Virus record (IMG/VR): IMGVR_UViG_3300035698_003621
Span: 1-20,169 of that record
Direction: 5' to 3' (one strand)
Length of the DNA: 20,169 bases
Source: a virus
Within the stretch, counting starts at the first letter, position 1. Every line of letters begins with the position of its first letter. Positions 12,407 through 18,462 of the stretch are shown here, one piece after another. Made by a program: the position numbers and the translations under genes. Below the pieces are notes generated by a model that saw only the letters and a program-made list of their open reading frames with translations, searched no databases and had not been told where the DNA came from.

Positions 12407-13468
12407 ATGTCAGGACTTTCATACGGCAATAGAGTCGGTCACTTTTCGACCTCCAGGCCACAAGCGATAGTAACTAATGCGTTTTTAAACACCCCTACTC
12501 TAGCAGCTAGAGTTATTGGTAACGCCAAATCATTTAACAGAAAATCAATGCTTCACGACATTGAAGTAACTGCAAGAACTCAAGGACAATGGATTGCAGG
12601 TGGTGAGAGATTAAACAGTGCAGCTGAGGATGTAACCATCCAAATCGAATTTAGCAGAAGTATGTACACTTCACCAATTGTAGATCTATTGACTGAGGCA
12701 ATGCCAAGACAATACGACAACGATGTTGATTTCGATACATTTGACTACCAGAGTGCATATAACCAAGTATTGCAAGATATGTCCACAGCCGCTTACGGCT
12801 TTGGTGCAGGTAATATCATGCTCGGGTTAGGTGCAATCGTAGACGATGGTACAAACGTAGACAGCTACGGTGGACAATCACGTACAACTTACGATCAACT
12901 AGCAGCTACATACACTGACTGGGTAGCAGCTATGTCTCTATCGAAACTAGCTACTATGCACGACGCGGTATCTGATTCTGGAATAAACGAAATGCCTACA
13001 AGCATCTTCTCTGACTTCTCTAAATTCTCACTATATGAGAGTTTACTAACTCCAACTGTTTCTCACGAATACAGTGTAGAGCCAGTAAGAGGACGCAATG
13101 CAAAGACTTCCAGCAAAGAATTATCAATGGGTCAAGGTTTTACATCCCTAAGATACAGAGGTATCCCATGGATGAGAGACAAAGCTTGTACTGCAAACAC
13201 AGTATTTATGCTTAACGAGAACTACCTAGACTTCTACGGTGACACCAAAATGCCTAAACGCCATGCAGGTGCTTACGAGAAGATCAGTTTAGGAAAGAAA
13301 ACCATTGACGGCTTCGACCAGCCAAGTGAATTCAACGGATTCTTCTTCAGAAAAGAAATGCAATCTTACGATCAATTAGCTCTAACAGGCAGATTCGTAG
13401 TAAGTGGTCAGTTCTATTCAAAGAACCCACGCAGACATGGTCAAGCTTACAACGTAACGTCAGTATAA
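12407..13468 (+). CDS. Major capsid protein, HK97-fold type
   Basis: The main head shell protein. At 353 aa, placed after the scaffold gene and second after the portal, it fits the HK97-fold major capsid position. The sequence opens MSGLSYGNRVGHFSTSRP, followed by a domain with repeated aromatic/acidic turns (YDNDVDFDTFDYQSAYNQ). The C-terminal half has the RYRGIPWMRDKAC, VFMLNENYLDFYG and FFFRKEMQSYDQLALTGRF blocks typical of phage capsids of uncultured tailed phages. AAAGG lies 6 nt before the ATG, so this gene has a normal ribosome site, unlike its leaderless neighbours. It is followed by two hairpins. Confidence 0.88.
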   Translation: MSGLSYGNRVGHFSTSRPQAIVTNAFLNTPTLAARVIGNAKSFNRKSMLHDIEVTARTQGQWIAGGERLNSAAEDVTIQIEFSRSMYTSPIVDLLTEAMPRQYDNDVDFDTFDYQSAYNQVLQDMSTAAYGFGAGNIMLGLGAIVDDGTNVDSYGGQSRTTYDQLAATYTDWVAAMSLSKLATMHDAVSDSGINEMPTSIFSDFSKFSLYESLLTPTVSHEYSVEPVRGRNAKTSSKELSMGQGFTSLRYRGIPWMRDKACTANTVFMLNENYLDFYGDTKMPKRHAGAYEKISLGKKTIDGFDQPSEFNGFFFRKEMQSYDQLALTGRFVVSGQFYSKNPRRHGQAYNVTSV

Positions 13469-13480
13469 ATTTAATATAAC

Positions 13481-13523
13481 GCCTGGGGGGAGTACCTCCC
13501 AGGCATAACCCTGGAGTACCAGG
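13481..13523 (+). promoter_or_regulatory. Two tandem RNA hairpins with identical AGTA loops
   Basis: Hairpin 1: GCCTGGGGGG (13481-13490) with CCTCCCAGGC (13495-13504), 10 bp with one G-T wobble. Hairpin 2: CCTGG (13510-13514) with CCAGG (13519-13523), 5 bp. Both loops are AGTA. There is no T tract, so they are not classical terminators. They lie between the capsid stop and the SD of the next gene and may stabilise or process the capsid mRNA. Confidence 0.75.
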
Positions 13524-13535
13524 TAAAGGAAAAAT

Positions 13536-14252
13536 ATGTCAATGGTAGCATTCGGCAGAGTTGATAAAACCAGCTCAATAGCCGCACATCAATTAGGAGA
13601 TTTTTATCCAGATTCTTATGGAAGAAAATTTGTTTACTGTAAAGCAGGAGCAGCAGAATTAGCACGTGGATTACTCGCAGTAGCACCTACTGTAGTCGCA
13701 AATCACATTAATTTGAGTTATGCAACAATCCCAGCAGTGGGAGATAAGGTAATTTATGTCACTCTTGGTGCAACACTAGCTACAGCCGATCAATATAAAG
13801 ACGGTTGGCTAACTGTTCAAGATGGTACAGGTCAAGGCAGGTCTTATCCTATCGAGGGTAATTTAGCAGCAGACTCAGCTGGAACTTGTACGGTTTATCT
13901 TAAAGAAGCAGTCGATAGTGTAGGCGTGTTAGCAGAAGTAGGTGTAGATCTATTGGCAGGAAACTTTAACGGAACTGTTATCTCAGTCACCGATCAAGTC
14001 GATATGCCAGTCGGAGTACCTCTAGTTACTGTTCCAGCAGCTTATTATTACTGGAGTCAATATTGTGGACCATGTTCGGTCTTACAAGACAGCACTACCC
14101 CAGCAATTGGAACTGAAATTACTGTATCAGCAGCAACCGCAGGAGCGATTGGTGAAAGAGATGCAGCAGCTGAAGTAAAAGTTGGTGTCGTAGGACAGCA
14201 AACAAGTGTATCCACTGAATATCAGTTGGTTAACTTAAACATCGGACTTTAA
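13536..14252 (+). CDS. Probable head decoration/structural protein, 238 aa
   Basis: The gene directly after the major capsid. It is rich in V, A, G, T and S with a regular beta pattern: VANHINLSYATIPAVGDKV, VTLGATLATADQYKDGWLTV, a Gly-Gln-Gly turn (GTGQGRSYPI), then PVGVPLVTVPAAYYYWSQYCGP and a C-terminal VSTEYQLVNLNIGL. The strings 'A.ADQY..G.l.v.dg.G.G..y.I' and 'p.GV....v.agyY.W.Q..Gp..vl' are typical of virion proteins next to the capsid gene in uncultured marine and freshwater phages. AAAGGA precedes the ATG (spacing 6-7). No catalytic motif. A decoration role is inferred from position. Confidence 0.7.
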   Translation: MSMVAFGRVDKTSSIAAHQLGDFYPDSYGRKFVYCKAGAAELARGLLAVAPTVVANHINLSYATIPAVGDKVIYVTLGATLATADQYKDGWLTVQDGTGQGRSYPIEGNLAADSAGTCTVYLKEAVDSVGVLAEVGVDLLAGNFNGTVISVTDQVDMPVGVPLVTVPAAYYYWSQYCGPCSVLQDSTTPAIGTEITVSAATAGAIGERDAAAEVKVGVVGQQTSVSTEYQLVNLNIGL

Positions 14253-14255
14253 TTA

Positions 14256-14322
14256 GTACACTCAAGCTCTCGAGGGAGCTTGGGATGTGCAAATTAATTC
14301 CTCAATACGCACACTCGTGAGG
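14256..14322 (+). promoter_or_regulatory. Two RNA hairpins before the 14336 gene
   Basis: Hairpin 1 (14256-14290): CTCAAGCTCT with GGAGCTTGGG around a CGAG loop, extended past one bulged A by GTACA with TGTGC, about 15 pairs including wobbles. Hairpin 2 (14300-14322): CCTCA with TGAGG, plus two inner C-G pairs. No T tract follows. An AAAGGA SD then leads to ATG 14336. Placement mirrors 13481-13523 and 15490-15513. Confidence 0.7.
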
Positions 14323-14335
14323 AACAAAGGAACTT

Positions 14336-14494
14336 ATGGAAGAAAACAAAAAGGTCGAACCTAAAGCCAAGGCTTTGGAAGCCAGAGGCTATTACAAGAG
14401 TTACGACATTAAATGGCTCAGGGAATATCCTGAACATCCAGATTATAAATTAGTAGCAGAATACGATAAGGAGAATATATGTCAAAATGGTTAA
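14336..14494 (+). CDS. Small unknown protein in the head module, 52 aa
   Basis: AAAGGA lies 6 nt before the ATG. Lys/Glu-rich N-terminus (MEENKKVEPKAKALEARG), then YYKSYDIKWLREYPEHPDYKLV and a short tail. It overlaps the next gene by 16 nt. The position behind a strong double hairpin and a good SD suggests high expression with the virion genes. It may be a small virion or assembly protein; not recognised. Confidence 0.7.
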   Translation: MEENKKVEPKAKALEARGYYKSYDIKWLREYPEHPDYKLVAEYDKENICQNG

Positions 14495-15477
14495 GAGATG
14501 CACACTATGCAAATGCACTAAAACAAGGATATAAAATTGGTCCAGAAGATTTAGCTGGAATGATTGGTTTACCAAGTGTAGGCGACATCTGGTACGTTGA
14601 TCCAGGTGCTGGTAGTGATACTGGAAACGGTGGACAATCTAGAGACGATGCTTACGCTACTGTAGCAAAAGCTTACGATTCAGCTACCGCAGATCAAGAT
14701 GATGTGATTTTAATCACTCCATCTAGTTCAACAGGTCGTACTAGTGAGACAGCAGCTATCGTATGGGCAAAGAGACGAACCCACTTAATCGGTTCGACTG
14801 CACCAACGCAGTTTAACCCAAGAGCAGGAATGTCTTTCGGATCAGCAGTTGTGTCACCTTGTTTAACAATTTCAAATAGAAGTTGTATTTTCAAGAACAT
14901 CACAATTTCTAACATGCAAGATATAAATGTTACAGTTGAAATGACTAGTGACTACAACTATTTTGAAGGAGTTCACTTTGCAGGTATGGGAAATGCCACC
15001 GCAGGTGATGACACTTCAGCAAGAATTATCAGACTAAATGGTTCTGGTGAGAATACTTTCAACAGTTGTACATTCGGTATTGATACAGTTTTGCGAACCG
15101 CTTCCAACGCCTCAATAGAGTTTGTAACTGCAAAGAACAACGCCAACAACGTGTTCAATGGTTGCATCTTCACTATGGCTGGAGACGCAGACGCACCCAG
15201 ACATCTATTTATTGAAGACTCAGGTTGTAATAGGTTCGCCCTATTCGACAACTGTAAGTTCTTTGATAACTCAGACACTACGGGTATATCAGCTCAAACT
15301 GATGTAATTAAGGGTGGTGCAGGAACAGATCAGGGTGGAGTTGCAATATTCAAAGATTGTATAGCTGTAGGCACAGCAGGTTGGTCAAACGAAGTAACGG
15401 GAGTTAAGATCTTAGGATCTGACAACAACGCTACGACATTAACGAATTACTGTGTAGGCGTAAACCCAACAGCTTAA
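14479..15477 (+). CDS. Beta-helix virion protein, 332 aa
   Basis: A short N-terminal segment (to about residue 33) is followed by WYVDPGAGSDTGNGG (38-52), DDAYATVAKAYDSA and DDVILITPSS. This opening, 'wYVdp..GsD.nnG.s...a.aTi..A...a...d.i.i.p', is the start of right-handed parallel beta-helix (pectate-lyase-like) domains. Short Asn-rich rungs then repeat (NRSCIFKNITISNM, DYNYFEGVHFAGM, ENTFNSCTFG, NNVFNGCIF, FALFDNCKFF). Such folds occur in phage tailspikes and capsid-attached proteins; no catalytic residues can be named. Its place within the head genes, not the tail genes, favours a head-associated fibre or decoration. SD AAGGAG lies 6 nt upstream. Confidence 0.75.
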   Translation: MSKWLRDAHYANALKQGYKIGPEDLAGMIGLPSVGDIWYVDPGAGSDTGNGGQSRDDAYATVAKAYDSATADQDDVILITPSSSTGRTSETAAIVWAKRRTHLIGSTAPTQFNPRAGMSFGSAVVSPCLTISNRSCIFKNITISNMQDINVTVEMTSDYNYFEGVHFAGMGNATAGDDTSARIIRLNGSGENTFNSCTFGIDTVLRTASNASIEFVTAKNNANNVFNGCIFTMAGDADAPRHLFIEDSGCNRFALFDNCKFFDNSDTTGISAQTDVIKGGAGTDQGGVAIFKDCIAVGTAGWSNEVTGVKILGSDNNATTLTNYCVGVNPTA

Positions 15478-15489
15478 TATAAACTTATA

Positions 15490-15513
15490 GGGGTAGGTTT
15501 AACCGCCTACCCC
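15490..15513 (+). promoter_or_regulatory. RNA hairpin before the 15530 gene
   Basis: GGGGTAGG (15490-15497) pairs perfectly with CCTACCCC (15506-15513) around an 8-nt loop. No T tract follows. TTTAGGAGAAATT then leads to the ATG. It may be an mRNA stabiliser or processing site. Confidence 0.75.
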
Positions 15514-15529
15514 ATGTTTAGGAGAAATT

Positions 15530-15997
15530 ATGGCTAAATATGCAGATCAAGGTCTAGATATAGATGCAAACTTTAAAGCTATCACATCGAATGAGTCTTT
15601 TAAATTAGTCTCTAGATGGACGTTCGTTGAGAATTTAACAGGCGATCAAGCAGCTCATACCCTTTTTACAGTGACGGGTGATGTACTTGTTTCAATATGG
15701 GGTCAATGCAAGACTAATATTGTAGGTGCAGGCACACTAGAAGTCGGTATAGCAGGCAGCACAGCAGCTCTAATAGCTCAGATAGCAGATGCTACTGATC
15801 TAGATGCAGGTGAGAACTATGTTGATGCTACTCCTGAAACTGTCTCGGCACTACCAGGGACGTTTATTCTAAACAACGGAGCAGATATTATTGCTACTAT
15901 CGGTACTGCCGATCTAACAGCAGGAGTTGTAGATTTCTATATTACCTGGAGACCTCTATCAAGCGATGGGGCTGTCACAGTAACTACACCTGCTTAA
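15530..15997 (+). CDS. Probable virion protein, beta-rich, 155 aa
   Basis: SD AGGAG lies 7 nt before the ATG. After MAKYADQGLDIDAN the chain is a run of predicted beta strands (FKLVSRWTFVENL, AHTLFTVTGDVLVSIWG, GTLEVGIAGSTAALIAQI) with acidic turns, ending VDFYITWRPLSSDGAVT. It resembles small beta-sandwich virion proteins that follow decoration genes in uncultured phages. Function is not certain; a head fibre or decoration component is inferred. The TAA abuts the next promoter. Confidence 0.65.
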   Translation: MAKYADQGLDIDANFKAITSNESFKLVSRWTFVENLTGDQAAHTLFTVTGDVLVSIWGQCKTNIVGAGTLEVGIAGSTAALIAQIADATDLDAGENYVDATPETVSALPGTFILNNGADIIATIGTADLTAGVVDFYITWRPLSSDGAVTVTTPA

Positions 15998-16006
15998 TGT
16001 TATAAT
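15998..16006 (+). promoter_or_regulatory. Extended -10 promoter TGTTATAAT, leaderless type
   Basis: Begins on the base after the previous TAA; only five bases separate it from ATG 16012. The 14-nt intergenic gap consists of nothing else. Confidence 0.8.
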
Positions 16007-16011
16007 GCAGT

Positions 16012-16290
16012 ATGGATATTCGCATAATTCAAGAACGCAATGAGGAAAACTCTAAGCGTGAGGTTTACATTTTCAATCCCACAAGTAAAGAATTTTCAAT
16101 AACTAACAAAGGTAAGAAGCTTACTGTCTCCCCTAGTGCTGAGTTAAAGCTGTTCTATCCTCTAGCCGAACTATTCGTGAGAAAGATAGTTGACTACATG
16201 GTCAATAAGAAAGACAAGTTAATATCAGACTCAGATAGAGAAGAATTAGCCAAACGAGTGAGACTATATGACAAAGATCCAATTTCTTAA
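16012..16290 (+). CDS. Small unknown protein, leaderless start, 92 aa
   Basis: N-terminal half beta-like (REVYIFNPTSKEFSITNKGKK, LTVSPSAELKLF), C-terminal half helical and basic (YPLAELFVRKIVDYMVNKK, REELAKRVRLYD). No motif. Its place after the virion proteins might suggest a head-completion or connector role, but this is not shown. It overlaps the next gene by 23 nt. Confidence 0.75.
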   Translation: MDIRIIQERNEENSKREVYIFNPTSKEFSITNKGKKLTVSPSAELKLFYPLAELFVRKIVDYMVNKKDKLISDSDREELAKRVRLYDKDPIS

Positions 16291-16822
16291 CACCATCGAG
16301 AAACTAGAGAATACTTTTTCTTCACTGAGAAACTTAGTTAATGATGTTTATTCTGAAAGAGATAAACTAAGTCAGGATCAAGAAGAGAACGTGAGAGTAA
16401 GACATGGGATAATTAGCAGTCAAAAGACTGTACTGCTAGATATGAAGAAGACTAAGGAAGAGGGCGAAAAGATTGAGAAGAAGAGAGGGGCTTTAGATGT
16501 TGAGAGGGCTGACATAGACAGAATGATTGTCACTAGTAACGAGAAGAAAAAGGAAATAGAGAAAGAAATGGAGAAACTAGACGAAAAGATGGAGGTAGCC
16601 AAGAATCTTACAGCCTGGACGGAACGCTTAGAGGACACAGAGCAGGTCTTAAAATCAGGTCAAGCTAGGTTAGCATCTGAAAAGAGAGACTTTGATGCCG
16701 AGAAGACAGCAGTTAGACTAAAAGGCAAAGAAAACACTGATTATGAGATCTCACTAAAGCGTAGAGAGAAGAAACTCAAAGCACGTGAGGGTAGAGTAGA
16801 AAAGATTTTAGGAAATGTTTAG
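16268..16822 (+). CDS. Long coiled-coil protein, 184 aa
   Basis: Almost entirely charged heptad-like helix from about residue 5 to the end (IEKLENTFSSLRNLVNDVY, KEKKEIEKEMEKLDEKMEVAK, SLKRREKKLKAREGRVEKI). It has no cysteine, no membrane segment and no enzymatic motif. It is too short for a tape-measure protein of a long-tailed phage. It could be an assembly chaperone, a virion spacer or an internal scaffold. ATG 16268 overlaps the preceding gene; no SD stands out. Confidence 0.7.
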   Translation: MTKIQFLNTIEKLENTFSSLRNLVNDVYSERDKLSQDQEENVRVRHGIISSQKTVLLDMKKTKEEGEKIEKKRGALDVERADIDRMIVTSNEKKKEIEKEMEKLDEKMEVAKNLTAWTERLEDTEQVLKSGQARLASEKRDFDAEKTAVRLKGKENTDYEISLKRREKKLKAREGRVEKILGNV

Positions 16823-16824
16823 TG

Positions 16825-16833
16825 TGCTATAAT
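16825..16833 (+). promoter_or_regulatory. Extended -10 promoter TGCTATAAT, leaderless type
   Basis: TGCTATAAT, 2 nt after the previous TAG, with 7 nt between the hexamer and ATG 16841. No SD. Confidence 0.8.
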
Positions 16834-16840
16834 CAGAATT

Positions 16841-17119
16841 ATGAAAAAAGGTACATCTACCGCTAAAATTGAAAAACCCACACAAGAAACAATGGTATCA
16901 ATGGATGGATTTAAACCATCTGATAAACCTCACCCATTAACAAAAACATCTTTCCCAGAACAAGAACCTAACGAAAAACTCCTAAACTTCATCAAAGACA
17001 ACAATTTAAACTTCAAAGTAGGCGTATACAAGAAAAACTACGTATATGTAGACGGTGAAGGGTTTATCTTCTTTGACAAACCACAATTAATCTACAAAGC
17101 AGAGGTAAACAATGGCTAA
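16841..17119 (+). CDS. Small unknown protein, leaderless start, 92 aa
   Basis: The N-terminal 45 residues are low-complexity and basic with prolines (KKGTSTAKIEKPTQETM, SDKPHPLTKTSFPEQEP). The second half is more ordered (KLLNFIKDNNLNFKVGVYKK, YVYVDGEGFIFFDKPQLIYK), which looks like a small beta domain. Not recognised. It overlaps the next gene by 8 nt. Confidence 0.75.
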   Translation: MKKGTSTAKIEKPTQETMVSMDGFKPSDKPHPLTKTSFPEQEPNEKLLNFIKDNNLNFKVGVYKKNYVYVDGEGFIFFDKPQLIYKAEVNNG

Positions 17120-17354
17120 ATTACCCGCATTTGATTTTAAAGGATATAGGACTAGTTTTCCAGTTGGAGTGAAAACAGATATGATGGCTATTGTTTTAAC
17201 TCACGATGATGGGACTTGGGCAAATCACTTAATTTTTGAATTTAATGATGTTCCTTACGCTACATTACCAATTTGTGATAGAGACGGTCTAAAAAAGATA
17301 ATTAAAGCATTACGAGATATTGATAAAAATGCTTTCGGAGAAACTAATGATTAA
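17112..17354 (+). CDS. Small unknown protein, 80 aa
   Basis: AGAGGTAAACA precedes the ATG, a usable SD. The sequence is beta-like (FDFKGYRTSFPVGV, MMAIVLTHDDGTWANHLIFE), then a C-terminal helix (RDGLKKIIKALRDI). A single compact domain with no active-site motif. It overlaps the next gene by 8 nt. Function unknown. Confidence 0.75.
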   Translation: MAKLPAFDFKGYRTSFPVGVKTDMMAIVLTHDDGTWANHLIFEFNDVPYATLPICDRDGLKKIIKALRDIDKNAFGETND

Positions 17355-17943
17355 AGGCAAACACTCAGAAGAAATTAAAGCACAGATGTACAAGGAGGCT
17401 TTAGATACAGTCGAGGCTATAAATATTCTTGAATATGATTTTGTAATTCATAATGATAAAGTACGTCCCACACACACTAAATGGATTATCCCTAACAAGA
17501 ACAAGGATTTAGGCAAAGGTAAAGGTAAACAACACGTTCCAAGTTTTATTTTTAAAAGATATAAGGAGTTGGCTACAGACAGAATTATTACTGAGATATC
17601 TAGAAGAGATTGGAATGAACCAAGAATAGATCCAGATGATCCAAAGAAAACGTTGCCTGCTAAAAAAGATGAGTATAGAGATACTGAAAAAAGCATGTAT
17701 GAGGAAAAGCATGCTCTTAGAACTGATAGTAAAGAATTGAGAGAAAAAATCGCATTAAAACTAGGTGGTAAAGTTATTGAAAGATATGGTGGAGATGATA
17801 TTCTTGAGGATAAGAGTATTGTTAGAGATGATTCTAATAAATCAAGTCAGAGTGAAAAAATAGACGAATATCTAGAAGAGATTGGCATATCAAGTGATGA
17901 TGTAAAGCAGTCTCAAGACAATCTAATTAAGGAAATATCATAA
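17347..17943 (+). CDS. Unknown charged helical protein, 198 aa
   Basis: ATG 17347 is chosen because CGGAGAAACTA precedes it; an in-frame TTG (17320) and ATG (17329) upstream lack an SD. Residues 1-75 look folded (AINILEYDFVIHNDKVRP, a basic loop KNKDLGKGKGKQ, then VPSFIFKRYKELATDRI). The rest is charged helix and linker (RDTEKSMYEEKHALRTDSKE), ending in an acidic Ser-rich tail (SDDVKQSQDN). It may be a tail-assembly or packaging accessory; not recognised. The stop overlaps the next start by 1 nt (TAATG). Confidence 0.7.
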   Translation: MIKGKHSEEIKAQMYKEALDTVEAINILEYDFVIHNDKVRPTHTKWIIPNKNKDLGKGKGKQHVPSFIFKRYKELATDRIITEISRRDWNEPRIDPDDPKKTLPAKKDEYRDTEKSMYEEKHALRTDSKELREKIALKLGGKVIERYGGDDILEDKSIVRDDSNKSSQSEKIDEYLEEIGISSDDVKQSQDNLIKEIS

Positions 17944-18242
17944 TGCTAAAAACTTTAGAGAAACTATTCGGATTTAGAACTTATGAGAATACTGATGTAA
18001 GTCACTACATCAAGCGTATGGACGAAATGGGTAGAGTTGATGACAAAAAGCAAAACGAACTGATAGTAGCCATGATAAATAAGATAATGGTACTTGAGGA
18101 GAGAATAGACTCACTAGAACAGACTAATACTATTAAGAATGATGAACTGCAAGCTTTAGAGAATAAGATAGAAGAATTAAAACCCAAAGAAATTGTACAG
18201 ACTAGGATAGTCAAGAAACCAAGTCCCACTAAGAAAAAGTAG
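17943..18242 (+). CDS. Coiled-coil protein with basic tail, 99 aa
   Basis: TAATG overlap with the preceding stop; AAGGA lies about 9 nt before the ATG. After MLKTLEKLFGFRTYENTDVS there is a clear heptad helix (NELIVAMINKIMVLEERIDS, LEQTNTIKNDELQALENKIE). A Lys/Pro-rich end follows (KKPSPTKKK). It should form a parallel dimer or trimer. Role unknown; a short trimeric coil next to tail-fibre genes might be an assembly factor. The stop lies 2 nt before the next promoter. Confidence 0.75.
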   Translation: MLKTLEKLFGFRTYENTDVSHYIKRMDEMGRVDDKKQNELIVAMINKIMVLEERIDSLEQTNTIKNDELQALENKIEELKPKEIVQTRIVKKPSPTKKK

Positions 18243-18244
18243 CG

Positions 18245-18253
18245 TGCTATAAT
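18245..18253 (+). promoter_or_regulatory. Extended -10 promoter TGCTATAAT for the tail-fibre operon
   Basis: TGCTATAAT, 2 nt after a TAG stop. The hexamer ends 6 nt before AAGGACAT, so the transcript should begin at that motif. Confidence 0.8.
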
Positions 18254-18259
18254 AAAATC

Positions 18260-18295
18260 AAGGACATCTCCACTCGAATTGAGTGGAGTTTTTTT
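18260..18295 (+). promoter_or_regulatory. 5'-end module, copy 3: AAGGACAT, hairpin, T7, then ATG
   Basis: AAGGACAT (18260-18267); CTCCACTC (18268-18275) pairs perfectly with GAGTGGAG (18281-18288) around GAATT; seven T (18289-18295) run into ATG 18296. This is the strongest stem of the three copies. The stem sequences differ between copies while AAGGACAT and the T tract are conserved, so the structure is kept and not the stem bases. With the hairpin folded, AAGGA lies about 10 nt from the ATG. Confidence 0.75.
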
Positions 18296-18460
18296 ATGGG
18301 AACTAATTGGACTGAAACTACTACTAATCCTACGAATTACACTGATACGGAAACCAATGCTAGTAATTGGGAAGATGAGGACGCTTACACAGGAGATCAA
18401 TATATATTTGAAAACTCAGACACTTATACATTTGAAGATGATACTAAATTTATATTCTAA
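18296..18460 (+). CDS. Tiny acidic Thr/Asn-rich protein, 54 aa
   Basis: The ATG directly follows the T tract of the hairpin module and the frame is open to TAA 18458-18460, 2 nt before the next gene. The composition is unusual: Thr, Asn, Asp, Glu and aromatics, with few basic residues (MGTNWTETTTNPTNYTD, SNWEDEDAYTGDQYIF). The repeated N-W/D-E and Y-T-F-E-D pattern resembles short virion or fibre-tip segments. Another frame in this stretch is also open but starts inside the hairpin. It may be a virion peptide; unproven. Confidence 0.65.
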   Translation: MGTNWTETTTNPTNYTDTETNASNWEDEDAYTGDQYIFENSDTYTFEDDTKFIF

Positions 18461-18462
18461 TT

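Noticed and set aside
18005-18400. Reverse-strand open frames such as 18005-18400, 4035-4373 and 2438-2746
   Set aside because: Each mirrors a well-supported + strand gene, has Ser/Leu/Phe-rich shadow composition, and would be the only antisense gene in the window.
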